A DNA stretch of 64,000 nucleotides from Strongylocentrotus purpuratus (taxonomy: Eukaryota > Echinodermata > Echinoidea > Camarodonta > Strongylocentrotidae), in NCBI RefSeq assembly GCF_000002235.5, contig NW_022145613.1, positions 3,090,001 to 3,154,000 on the forward strand. Direction: 5' to 3'. Made by a program: the position numbers and the translations under genes. Position 1 is the first letter of the stretch. Every line of letters starts with the position of its first letter. Positions 1 to 13,720 of this stretch are shown piece after piece. The notes below the pieces were generated by a model. It saw only the letters and a program-made list of their open reading frames with translations. It did no database searches and was not told the origin of the DNA.

Positions 1-800
1 TAGCAAAAAAGGGCATGAATTATATTTGAAATGCAACGATGATATGCTAACATATACTGTATATTGTGTCTCCATAACCTCCAGATGTCACAAAAGTTAC
101 ATTTCTTTTTCTAAGCTTCTAAGTCTTTATCCCACATTGCATAATATCATGTTTCATCACAGATTTAAGTTATAAATTTGCTACAGTACTTTTTAAACAG
201 TACAAAGAGCAGGAAAGTGGTATTAATTGACAGCATTTGTATGTTTTAAATGTACATTTTCAGGGGTAATAATAATACATTTACAAAGCGCACAAACTAT
301 CCAACATTAAGTATATATTCTACTGCGCTACAAGAGCTCCCGATATGCCCAGATCCACAGCCAACTGACAAGATATGCCTTAAGCCTCTGACTCAAAGAC
401 AGCGAATAATGAATAAATGATAATCCTAAAACCTGAAAAATTCATTAAAGTGAATGCATTATTAGGAATTATTCCTCCAAACTTCAATTACAAAGGTTAT
501 ATAAACAACAACAAAATCAGGAATATGACAAGCAAACACTGCATCCCTTACTAAAAGTACACACTCTCATCCACTATCTGTGGATTTCTGTTTAGTAATT
601 AAGTGTACTGGTAACTAACATTATGAATCAATGTCAAATTGGAATTCTAATGTGATACGTGAATTACATTTCTTTAGTTTACTGATGAGGCTACCCTGGG
701 TAAACAAGACATATTATTATTATTATTATGTCACCTCGAATCCATGAACCTAGATGGACATTGGCATAAAAGCTACACCTTTTATTAGAAGTTTACTCAC
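1..800. other. ALS2 intron, incomplete; LINE-like tail
   Basis: I see no further ALS2 exon here. The stretch is AT-rich. Near 265-350 the minus strand carries a GTGCGCTTTGTAAATG run followed by (ATT)n, which looks like the 3' end of an L2/CR1-type LINE or a SINE that uses it. This is weak evidence. Confidence 0.4.
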
Positions 801-929
801 ATAGGCATGAACCAAGATATCATTGAAGAGCAGAAACCAATGAGTTGAGAGTCGTTTGGCATTGGCAACCTGCAGGGGTTTGGTACGACTATCCCGGATC
901 AGTCGTCTGTCTGGAGATTTGATAGATTC
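801..929 (-). CDS. ALS2: ALS2 exon: start of PH domain
   Basis: It codes ESIKSPDRRLIRDSRTKPLQ followed by WFLLFNDILVHAY, a clear PH-domain strand pair as in alsin (WFILFNDALVHAQ). The GTGAGT donor at 795-800 shows that further exons lie to the left of the window. Confidence 0.94.
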
Positions 930-3900
930 CTGAGAGAAATAGACAGGAGATTATTATTCATCCTGCCTTGTGGACAACATGCAAGAACTATGTAATGTAC
1001 ATGTATGTCAAAGTATTTACTAGGTCCTACATAAAAGGAGGTGTTTAAAGTTTTCTCTGGCAGTTTAACAGTCATGTGTTTGAGCCACTAAATGGTATCA
1101 ACATCCCTTGGCACGACACTAATCTACGTCTTGTATAGTAAGTGGTTCCTATTAGGATGAATTCCTTGAATGCACTATGAACTGAAGTTTGAGGAAAACT
1201 TCCAAACTTTTCCAGTGTTTAGAAAAGTGGTATCATACTGGTATATAGGGTTGAATTCATGTACAGTCAAACCTGTTTTAGAGACCTGTATAGAAAGACC
1301 ATCTGTCTACAGAGACCAGATTTTTGCTCCCCTTGAAAATGGTTTCTCATAAAAACCTTTACTACAGGAACTTGAACATAAAGACTATCTGCCTGTAAAT
1401 ACCACTTTTCTTGTCTCCCTTGGGTCGTCTTTATAGACAGATTTCACTGTATATCATCTTAACCAAAGGAGTAATTTCAAAGGCATTCCAGGCATCTATC
1501 AACACCCATTTCATCTTGCTTCATCTAGTCTCAACTTACAGCTAACTTGGCAGGGCAAGACTCCCAGAAGGTCCTTGTGTCATCGGCATCAGATTGCTTC
1601 TTCTCCACCGTCTTCTTCAGTTCTTCCCATGATGCACTGCACTCACCAAGCAGACTATACTCACCAGAGTCCTGTTAAAGAGGTGAAAACAAAACTAGTA
1701 TTGAGCTTTTGTTTGGTAAAATAGCAAAGCTTTTCAATCTAAGAATAGTAATTTCTTCTTACCAATTTTCTTTTATAAATGTGTATATAATGTATTCTTT
1801 GAATGTACAAGTACTGTAGTCAAATGAATTAGAATAACATTTTAGTTTGTTTCACATATAGAATATGTGTAAAATAATTCATGAATGGTTTATAATAAAT
1901 AGAAATAAAGTGCATATACAGTCAAACCTGTCTATAGTGACCACCCAAGGGAAACACACAAAGTGGCCTTTGTAGACAGGTGGTCTTTCTGCTATAATAA
2001 AACCATTTTTGAATTTTTGAATGAATTTGTAAACAGGTTCCTTTAGTACATGATTCAATGAGAAACCATTTTCAAGGGAAACAACATACATGTATGTGGC
2101 CTTTGTAGACAGGTGGTCACTAAAGCAGGTTTAACTGTACATTAAAAGTAGCATCTAATAGTATTTAGAAATTGAGGAATACACATACTTTTTTAGGAAC
2201 CAAAACTGATCCTTAAGCATGTTGTGAGCTCAGAGATTCTGAAATATCAGACATCTTTATTATGGATAAACATATACTAGCCACACTTGCCTCTTAGGTA
2301 CATAATCCAAAGGTTTTAACCTAAATATAAGGCAGTTTTGTTTAGTAGAATCAAAATTGTATGAACTGTATATTACCTCTGGATAGTAGTCTCTGAGTTT
2401 GGTGAGTAGATATGAGTAGGTCTTGATTCTATCCAACGGTAACTTCATAGCCATCCTAAGAGGTGCTCCATACACTGTTGGTTTCTCTTCATTCAATACT
2501 TCTGCAAACACAGCATCATGCTTAGCCAAGGCATCACTACAAGCAAAACAGACAATAATCATAATCTCAGGTTAATGTAATGATGGAAACTTATCTGAAG
2601 TTTAAGATAACATTTATCTAATTCATTAATAAAATAAATTCATATAAAAGTTCACAAAATAATAATGCTACATGAGGAGACAGCTTATAAAGGCGAGAGA
2701 CTTATTGGCAATGCCACAAAAACAATATGACAAATATATATATAAATACAGAGAAAACAGAGAAGCATATCCAAGACAAAAAATACAAAGTGAGAGAAAA
2801 GTCTGATCATAGATATAGTAAATAAAGAATTATAAGTATTCTATATTGGTGATTTTTTAACCTTCTTTTGAAGACATTTAGGGAAAGACTGCATGCAGAA
2901 TGATTAAAGCCAATTTCTCTCAAAATACGATAAGAATACCAACACTAGAACTCCAGATTATACAAAACTATCAAAAGTAGATGGAGGTTTGCCCATAATT
3001 CTACTTCTAGGAGGGAAAAAAAACCTCATCATACATAAAGTTTGCTTACTTTAATAGATATACAACAAAATTAGCTTCTGCGTGAAGAAAAGAAAATTCT
3101 TGGAAAAAAGAATTAATTTTGGGGGTCTTACTTGGCGACTTTTCCTAGGTGGGTGAATCCTGTGATAGTAATGAAATCACAGACAGCGTTGGCATATTCC
3201 TGGAAGAGCTGGATGTAGCGACCGATCTCCTTCAGCATCATCACGTCCCACAAGTCCTTGTTGCGCTGAACTAGACCCGTCAGGTGCAGGCAGTTCTGTG
3301 CTACAAGGCCACAGATTGACCCATAGAGATCCAGGATGAGTCTCAGAGGCCCGCTGTAGATGGTGCCTTCCACAGACTTCTGTACTTCTGTAAGTTAGAT
3401 CATGTCCGAAAATCAAGAAGGTATCATTTAGATCATAACACAATCTGCTGTATGCATGTTTTTTCAGGAGGTTCTAAATCACAATCCATGATACAGTTGA
3501 ACCTTAATAAAAAGCTGTGACTTAAAAAAACCCACTCTAGCAAGATTATTTTCCTGGTCCTCGCTTTTCATATTCTTCTCTTTTTACTCCTGAAATGACA
3601 AGATACCCGATGTAAGAGGAAAATGTTCATTGTCCAAATGCTCTTGTTGTAACATGTGTCCACTATAGAGGCTTGGGCATATGGGTACTTCATGCTTCCT
3701 CCCCCAAAGCAAAAGCATGGGCTGTTGACATGGTGAAATAATGCAAATCTTATTGCCCTTTTTTAAAAGTTGCTTATATTAAAGGTAATACAAATTTTTG
3801 GAAAAAATTGAAAATTAGGTTGATAATGATTCTTTACAATTTTGATATATTTGGATACCCCTGTGGATGTATAATAAGCACTAGAAAATTTAGCCCCTAA

Positions 3901-6900
3901 AACACTTCTGCTTTCGAGAAAAATCAAATATAAAGATTTACCGGTGCTCCCGGTAAATATTGATAAATTTCAAATAGCGCCTACGGCCATACAATAGCTG
4001 CGACCATGACAATCTCAGAATATGTAGTTGTGATATATAATTTCCGAATGGGAATAGCTAATTGGTCGATTTGAGTCAATAAACATTGTTTTATAGCTTA
4101 ATTAATAACTTGACCTTGAGAGGGAGCTATACAACATAAAAAGCTTATTGTTTACAATTTTTTAACTTTAGACTCGATTTCAACCACGACAACGATCACT
4201 GAATATTGTAGGATCGCATGCTTCCAATGTGTTCATTTGAACCAAATCCGTGACCCCATACCAAAACTTTGTATTACCTTTAACTATTTTTTGTTCAAAA
4301 GAGCAGAACACCTTGATCTTACCTGAGCTTTGCAAAGTCTTGATGATAGAGGATTTGATGGAAGCTAGTTGACTGTAAAGGAGCCTCTCTGTGGCTGAGA
4401 ATTCATGGGTGATTGCTACAAAACCATTACTGCTTTTATCAGCAATACAGGCACACTGGTCTGATGAAGCAGCAACAGCCTGCAACCAACCATTCTACAT
4501 TGGAAAATGAAAATAAAATAAAAAGTTAGATAAAGCATACTTATTGGAGGGATTTTGTAATCAGATAACCGAAAAGCAATTTAAACAGTTTACAACTCTG
4601 AGGAATATAAACAAATAATCTAATAAGCCATGAGAAGAAGTGATACCCTCTAACAATACCAAGCTGGATCTTAAGTTAGCTTGTCTCAATTTGTCAATAC
4701 ACTGTGTAACAACTCTGGAGAGCTTGGTACAAGCATTTTGAACATGTTATGTTATATGCTGCCCTCATGTTGCTCATTGTGGTATGCAGTTGTATATTAC
4801 CTCGCTTCAGCCAACTCTTGAATAATGAGTTTGGAAATCATTAAAGATGTTTCTTCACCACTGAAATTAATGTGACTGGTCATCCTTCCTTAACATCACA
4901 GCTGCAGCAGCTGGATACCTGCCTTGTTTTATGTACATTAGAATGGCTGCTGCTGTCAATTGGTCAGCAAGTCATTTGTTCTAATAAGTAATTTTGTTTT
5001 AGCTTCAACTCTAGAACAGTTTCTGTAGTCTATATAAATATCTGAGTCGGTAACACTTTAATAAAGATGGTCTATCGTCATCATGACTAGTGGCCATTCT
5101 GTAATATGGTGGCAGCGGTGGGATATGAACCCATGCCATTGAAAAGACTGGTGACTCTTGACGGACTCCTATCTCAGGAGCATCTGAAGCAAGGGACAAA
5201 TAGCTAAAGATGGTCAATCGTCATCATGACTAGTGGCCATTCTGTAATATGGTGGCAGCGGTGGGATATGGACCCATGCCATTGAAAAGACTGGTGACTC
5301 TTGACGGACTCCTATCTCAGGAGCATCTGAAGCAAGGGACAAATAGCTAAAGATGGTCTAACGTCATCATGACTAGTGGCCATTCTGTAATATGGTGGCA
5401 GCGGTGGGATATGGACCCATGCCATTGAAAAGACTGGTGACTCTTGACGGACTCCTATCTCAGGGGCATTGGAGTCACCTCTTGGGCATAGTTTTAACCA
5501 GAACCTCACAAGACAGTGTATATTTGTATAATATGGTGGCAGCGGTGGGATATGTTGAACTCATGTTATTGAAAAGACTGGCGACTCTTTCCAGACTCCT
5601 ATCTCAGGCGCATCTGAAGTAAGGGACGAATAGCTACACAAGAGGGAAGGCACTCCACACTTAAAGGCATCGTTTAACAATGTTAAATCTGAGATGCATG
5701 GCCCTATGTGTTATCAGTTTCTGTGATATGGTGCCTCAAAAAAGAAAAAATCTGTGAGTGACCAGTTTTACATACCGATTTTCCCCATTAGACTGTAGTG
5801 TTATAAAAAACGTAAGAAAACAAATTTTTAAATTTCGATTTCGAATCATAAATACAGTCAAACCTGCTTTAGTGACCACCTGTCTACAAAGACCACCTGT
5901 CTACAAAGGCCACATTTGTTGTTTCCCTTGAAAATGGTTTCTCATTGAATCATGTACTAAAGAAACCTGTCTACAAAGACCACCTGTCTACAAAGGCCAC
6001 TTTTTGTGTTTCCCTTGGGCGGTCGCTATAGACAGGTTTGACTGTAGCTTCATAATCAGACAGGCGATCGGCTTGCAAAAGTCATGGGGTTCCTGACTGA
6101 CCTAAAGGTTTATAATTATCATTTCAGCACGAGCTAAATCCAGGATTTTTTTTCAGAATCTGAGACAAAGTTACCCATTCTCTTTAAAGTTACCTTCTTG
6201 AGAAAGGCAAGTTTCTCAGGTTGCTTAGCTCTGGCTGCGTACTTGACGGTGGGTGACTTAGAGATAGAGGATGACATAGGCCGTTTCTTGGACTTATCAC
6301 TTCCATCCCGTAGAGGGCTCTCTGGAGTTGGAGTACTGTTGGAGGCCCTCAATTCTTGAAGGCTAATAAAGACAAATTATAGAAGATGAAAAAAACATTT
6401 ACAACATTTCTGACAGTGATGATCTATCTACATGTATATGAAAATAGGGATTAAATTTCATGTAGTGTGCAAGATTTTCAAAATTCAAAATGATTTATAG
6501 AACTGCAAACAACTTTGAAATGCTATTCAGATTTTAAACTTGTCAAAACCCAACACAATGTGCTTTTAGTCAACTTTGAGCTGCATAGCAGCAACAAGTA
6601 AATTGCACCAGAATTGAAATGGGATAGCCCTCAAAATAGCCTTTGGGATTTCCATATTGGGGGGAATTTCTCTAAGGGGGGTTTCAAATGAGCATTCCAA
6701 GGGAAAAAATGGAGGGTTGGGGGAATTCAAATGAGCATACCAAGGGAAAAAATGGAGGGTTGGGGGAATTCAAATGAGCATACCAAGAAAAATGTTGGAG
6801 GGTTGGCAATCACCAACTGACAAGAAAAAACCCTAACATATCAAGTTTCCACAAGAATACATTGTCACTGGAGCTGGCATATTAAAAATGTTCATCTCTC

Positions 6901-9900
6901 CCAGTGACTGCATGATCCCCATGTACATATATGATGTATTGTACCTTGGTTGTTTGCCCAGGTAGTAGACATCTGGCATGCAGTTGGTCCCATCTGCTAA
7001 GAGGAGGGTGTGTGTACCCCCTACTGCTGCATCCCATACTGGGGTGTTGTTAGGCATCTGCAAAGAAAAGGAAATAAACAAATCAAGGTGTGGAAATTGA
7101 TTACAAAATTTAGAATACAAGAGTACACTCATACTCTTTGAAAGCTATCTCAGGTTCTATTTTGATTTTCTGTTTACAAGTTTAGTTTTGTTATTAACTA
7201 AATGTGGAAATAAACTTGAATAGTTGTTGAATGCACAACAATAACAAATAGAAAGTAATATGGTAATGATGTAATTCATTCTTGTTAACATTAACATTTT
7301 GAATGAAGTTGTAGAATACCATTTTACAATTGGCTTTAAAACATTAAAAAAAAAGGTTCTAATGCATAATTGTTGATACGACATAAATTGCCATATTCTG
7401 AGCATTTCATAAATCATGCATAGCTTAGTATTATAGTGAAAAAATAATGAAGTGGGTAAGACTTCCATTCCATGGAAGTACAGAGGAAAATAGAAATTGG
7501 AAAGAGAGAAGACAGGCTAAGCTTTCTTGGGGAAAAAAGAACATAAAAGTTTAACACAGATGACTCCCAAATGACATTACATGAAAAAAGAAATCATAAT
7601 TTCAAATTATCTTTATTTAACACATTTTGAGTGACCTACAGAACCTCTTGACAAGTTGCCTTCTTTTTAAGACACAATCTCTATTCAATGCAAGAACAAA
7701 GAATGAAAGTTAATTTTTCGTTCAGGCAATTGATTTCTTTTTAACATATCAGGAAGTGCTTGACATCCTGAAAGACCTTATTCATGTGTATCCATGACAA
7801 CAGCCTTATGTGTAATACTAAACATTGAGAAGGTTATCGACTCTGGGTAATTGTTGAAACTAAAAATGTAATTATGACTTCCTGTAATATCCTGTAAGGA
7901 ACTTTCACAGAAAAAAGGGAAAGCCCTTTAGAAAAACTCACACAGCATGATCTTTCTAATGATGTGTACATGTATGGGGAGTGGTGGTTGTTTCGCTACT
8001 GAATAAACACAGACTCCCAATGCAAGACACTTTCATTAATTTTACAAGTAGTCTACGTTTGTAAATGTTTCATGCTGAGAAAGTGATAAATCAAAACACT
8101 ATAAATATGCTATTCTTGAGAGTTTCTTGCCATATAGACAGCTATCAGAAGCAACTGGAAAATTATATGTGTTGAAAGTTTTTTTTTTCTTCCTCAGAAT
8201 TCCAGCACTTTTTTTCATACCCTTTTATATTCATCTACAAATGAAACAAATTTCTTTTCTCACTGTGAGAAAAAAATAACGAGTAAAAAGGATGAATATT
8301 AAAGAATTCTTAGATTAATATAAAGCAATAAAAAAACTAGATGGAATTTTGACTGCGCGCAGTCGAAAATGATGCCTCCGCCATAGAGCAATTTAAACAA
8401 GTTTGGAGTTTAAATCTCCAGTGGTTCTTGAGATATCATGATAACAATCTCAATGTATGGAATTTCATAAGTTGACCTCTGTGACCCTTGACCTTTGACA
8501 TACGTGCTCCAAAATCTAATCAGATCGTCTTCCTATGGTGATACATACTATCCTTAAGTTTGAAGTTTAAATCTCAAATGGTTCTTGAGATATCGCGCTA
8601 ACAAACTCAATACAAGGAATTTCATAAGTTGACCTCTGTGACCTGTGACCTTTGACCTACGTACTCCAAAATCTAATCAGATCGTCTTCCTATGGTGATA
8701 AATACTATTCCCAAGTCTTAAGTTTAAATCTTAAATGGTTCTTGAGATATTGTGATAACGGTCAAACGGGACGGACGTACGGACGGACAACCCGAAAACA
8801 TGATGCCTCCGGCACCACCTTCGGTGGCGGAGGCATAAAAATCATATTGTATCTTCAATAAGTATCTTCATAAAAAAAACCTAATACACATTTGGTTAGG
8901 CCTGAATGCCATCACTCTAACAATCATTGAAATTCAGACTTCAAATGAAACATCACGCTTGTTGTCGTAGCAACTGCATTAGAGGTGACACACAAGGGAG
9001 TTCCCATAATCCCCTTTTCTCTTATTAATGTAATAAGCCTGTATAAATTGGCACTATCCTTTTAATTGATGAATCATGCACGGTTTACTTTCATTTTCAT
9101 ATACAAAACAAAGAAGGAATTACATATAGAGAAGTCTTGGATTTGCCTCCTCTATCTTTGTCTTATGTCCCATCATATTCATTTTTATTTCTCCTTTTCT
9201 CGGTCCTTTGTTTAATTTATTGTACCTACATGTGTATACATCCTTTGCCCTCTTTCTTTTCTCCTTTTTATGGGGTGTTCCTTTTCGGTGTATGATCTTC
9301 CCCGTTTCCCCCTCCCTTCCTCTGTTCCCAGCCCTTTCCCCTCTTTCTCTCCTCTTTTCCACTCCTCTCCCCTTCCATCCCAGCCCCTTCCCTCTCATTC
9401 CTTTCCCTCCATCCTCTCTTCCTCTCTCTCCCTTCTCTCTCTCTCTTCCTCCCTCTCTTTCCCCTGCTCTCTCCCCCGCTCTCTCTCTCTCTCTATCTCT
9501 CTCCCCCAGCATTCTTTCTCTTTCTTCTTTCTTCTCCTCCTTCATCTAACTTACCTTTACTCTCTTTGGGACCAGTTGACCGGTGTGTCCTAGCTGACCA
9601 TCTGAGTTACATCCCCAGGTATAGACTTGACCATTGCTTGAGATAGCCACACAATGAGATGCTCCAGCCACAATGCGCACAATGCTCTTACTGCTGAGTT
9701 GCTTGATTGTATTAGGTGTATGCCTGAAATAATCAATGTTTGTATATCAATCGTGTAAGTATGTAAATAACAATTATAACCAAAATTAATTTTTAATTCA
9801 CAATGCAAACTTTAAAAAAAAAAGTGAAATTCATCAATAGGCTGAATGGATGTTGAAATGAGAATTTACAGTACTGAGGTTCACACATACAAGTTGCTAA

Positions 9901-11048
9901 TAAATGATGAAAGTATGAATACAGGAATAATAATTTCATGTAGAATATCAATGTCTCCATGATTAATCTGAATCAGCCAAAACTAAGTAATACTTGCCAT
10001 TTTTGCCAATAATAGTTGTAAATGGCTACCGGTAGTAATAATATGACTATATGTACATGTAAAGTAGAGTTTAAGGATAGGTCTCCATGTACACTTAAAT
10101 AAAATTTTCCTAATTAAAACATGTATTAATGATTCACCCAGTGACCTTGCTTTACTTGAAATGAATGAAAATTGATGTACCGGTATCTTTCATGCAGTGT
10201 AAAAAATTACTAATCAAAATGGGGATGACTAAATTTGGTTGGGACTGAATAAGAGTTGTATAGTCAGCTCACAGCTCAAATCTTTTCATGGTCGATAGCA
10301 TCTTCCCTTTCATTCTTCTCCGGGGAAATAACTTCCTAAATTAGAGACCCTGACAAATCTGGCTACAGGAAGAAGGTCTCTTTCATGGTCAACAGTTACT
10401 TCAAAAGAATGAATTTCTATCCTTTCATCGCTTTCAACAAGTCCATGAGTAACTTTGGCTCTAGGAATATTTGAAATTGTTCTGTCAGGTCAATATCGGA
10501 TCAACTGACAAATCTAGAAATTCACCTCCAAGGTTAAATGAATGCCTGGCTCTAAGGCAGAGGAAATCAGGCTTTTCCGTCAAGTCACCGCATACAGGTA
10601 GTCTTGACATTAGCTACTGAAGGAGCTCATTACTCATGACGACGACGAAGGCTGGCCAGATGGCATTAAGGAATTGTGACTCAATTGGACAGGGCTATAT
10701 TCAGGTCATTCATACCCACAGGCATTCAACTCAATTTAGCCTGCATAACATTAACAAATATGCAGACTGTATTGACTATTGGCAACATGCCTTATGACGA
10801 CTTGGGTAGTTGCCTGGCTTTTGGCATTAAACACATTTCACTTAAGTTGCAGTGTTGTATCGGTCATAACATTTGGAAGTACAAGAATTTCATTATCTAA
10901 TTAATGCTTGCTTTTACTGTTGAAGGAGAATAACTGACTTGAATCAAGAAGACTGGCAGATTATTTCATGTACATTGTACATGTACATGTATACATGGTG
11001 CGAAACATTCTCGCTCTATCTCTATATACACCCCTGTACATATATATC

Positions 11049-11080
<32 letters not shown>

Positions 11081-13684
11081 CCTTTCTCCATTTATATGTG
11101 TATCTTTTATTATACATGTCTAAATTCCCCCCCCCCTTCTTGTACATGTACATCTTTTCTTCTACCATCGCCTGCATTCTACCCTTTAGATTTATATTCT
11201 AATTAGCATCGGCATTTATATCGTTACCGGTATATGAAAATTTCGTTGTAATGCCATTACATTTTAAAAAGCAAAGAGTAGTGCTCCAGGATTGTAATTT
11301 GATAAATTTGACCAATAGATTCAATTACCAAAAGATCCCTGCAAACTTCCTGCATGTCAAACACAATGAATGAAACTCATTTGATATGTTTCAGATTGTA
11401 TCTTTGATGTCTAACGTTCCCATTTGGCATAGCTCCGATTACATTTCAATTTTCATCTGACTGCACTTGATATAAATGTCTGCAAATGAAGGGGTTTTCA
11501 AGAGATTGAGAAACTGCTGATAATATCCCTTTCACAGAGTGCAAATGCACAGTAGTCAAATTATTTATGAACAATCGAGATCGTACATGTGTAGGTGGTA
11601 CTCGTAGATATATGCAAAACATCCACTCGTCACAGACCTCACAAATTACATGTAAATGTATAAAATACAAACAAATCACTGATTTCCGAGGATTATTTTT
11701 GAGTATTCCCTTTAAAAAGCTCATTATCTATGTCTCCTCTAAAGTCTAAACATTTCCAGACAAATCCTATCCAACCGCATCTTTGATGAATATTACCCGT
11801 CTCCATATGCAATCCCATGTGTTTACACACAAGAGTGATGAATGGGTTGGGTATTGTTTGAAGGACGAACGAACATCTGTCTCGTAGGGAGGGAGGAGAA
11901 TGAGAGTGTGTGAAAAGTAGTGGCATTAACATAAGAGCTCCCCCCCCCACAAACAGATGATGTATTAAAAGAAAAGATATTTTCAAAGCAGAAAAAATTC
12001 TGAAGAATTGTGCAATCATTAATTTTGGCCTACATGTATACATTTCTATATCTGTAGAACAAACAAAAAAATCAGAAATTCAAGGAATATACATGTAAGG
12101 AGATGAAAACATGTGCTTCATGTAATGAGATGACTGAAATTAAACTTAATATTTCTCTCTTGCAGCTACACATGTTAGCCATTTTAAGCCGATTAAGATC
12201 ACCACCCCTTCCTGCCAGGGGTGAACATATGACCCCTATTGCAGTAAATAATCCACATAGGGGCCTACTGCACACTTTAAGTGACCACATGTGTCACTTA
12301 TTATAATTTATATCCACTCTGTTGCTATATCTTGTTCATGGATACACACATTTTAACCATTGGCGTTAATCAACAACATGAACTGTGTCCAATGACCACA
12401 TGCAAAGTACAAATATCAATAACAAATTTCTGAATATATTAAGCTAAATTAAGTGAAAATGAAACAATTATGATCAAAACAGATGCTACTTGTACACTAA
12501 AATAAAATCCACCTTATAAACCATGAAATTCAAAAATCCTAGTTTAAAAAATGCTTCTCAATGGCTTGAAAAGGTGAATGTTGAAAAAAGAAGTTTCTTA
12601 TCTGTAGAAGTGAATAAGATTATTTGTTGTCTGCCCTTTCACATTCATGAGTTTTAATTAACCTTTGGAACAGGAGAGAAGAAAATAGCAGTATCAAAAG
12701 GATTCTGTTCAGGAGTTCTGTTTACACCATACATATTTTACAAGTAGTACAATGCATACAGGTACATGTACATCACAGTACATTGTAGTCTTTGAAATGC
12801 CTTTTTGTTTTTTCTTCAAATGAACATATTGCTAAAACTCAACAGAAAAAGTACTGAGTACTAGTATAATAGACCATGGGAATGACTCCATATTTGATGT
12901 GGTTATGCATTCAAGACTTCAAGTCCTTCCTTCTGTCTGTTTATAAATGCGAAGGCGAGACAAAATGGTGCGATCTCCCTAGGGGCATGCCTCAGTTTGG
13001 CATAAATTGGTCTGTAGACACCCTAACCTTTATAACACTAGTAATATCAGGCGACGTGTCTGTACCACTCAATTTACTGCCCACTACCCTATCCCTAGAT
13101 TAATAATGTGTGTTATTTGAGACTCCTATGGGCTCACCATATGCTTTTGAATGAAGCGCAGTAACTTGAATACATGTACATGTATGTATGGATACAGGTG
13201 TCCTATACTGTTAAACATACATGTACATGCATTAAATGTTGTATACTTTTTTTAAACATTGTACTACCATAATTCTTCAGCCTCTATCACTAAATTCTTA
13301 AAGTGACATACTATTGCATTACAAAATATGATAAGAAATATTTGATGCTGATACAAATTTATTCTTTTAATTTTCTTTTTTATCTCAAAATAATTGTTCT
13401 ACATCTTAGTTAGATCTTCAAATGCCATTATACATGTACATGTATGTATTTCATCTCCCCCTTTTGAGTGTCAATTTAATGTCATCCTGTACCCTTTCTG
13501 ACATTTAATCAAATGCATTTACCTGTTTCATGCAGTAAACTATTTGTACGGGAAGTATACATTACAGACAGGCAGGTGTGTTGTACGGCTGTGTATACAA
13601 TTTGTAGCTCCATAGCATTTTATTTTTTCTCTCTTTTCTATCTTTCCCCATTTTGTATTTTTCATTCTCTATCTTCTCTTTCTT

Positions 13685-13720
<36 letters not shown>

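Noticed and set aside
9120-9593. Minus-strand Arg/Glu-rich frame and plus-strand Ser/Pro/Leu-rich frames of 107-141 codons
   Set aside because: They are translations of the CT-rich tract, with no splice or homology support.
11946-12290. Minus-strand frames of 72-116 codons in an ALS2 intron
   Set aside because: No homology, no coding bias and no splice sites. ALS2 exons on both sides join in phase without them.
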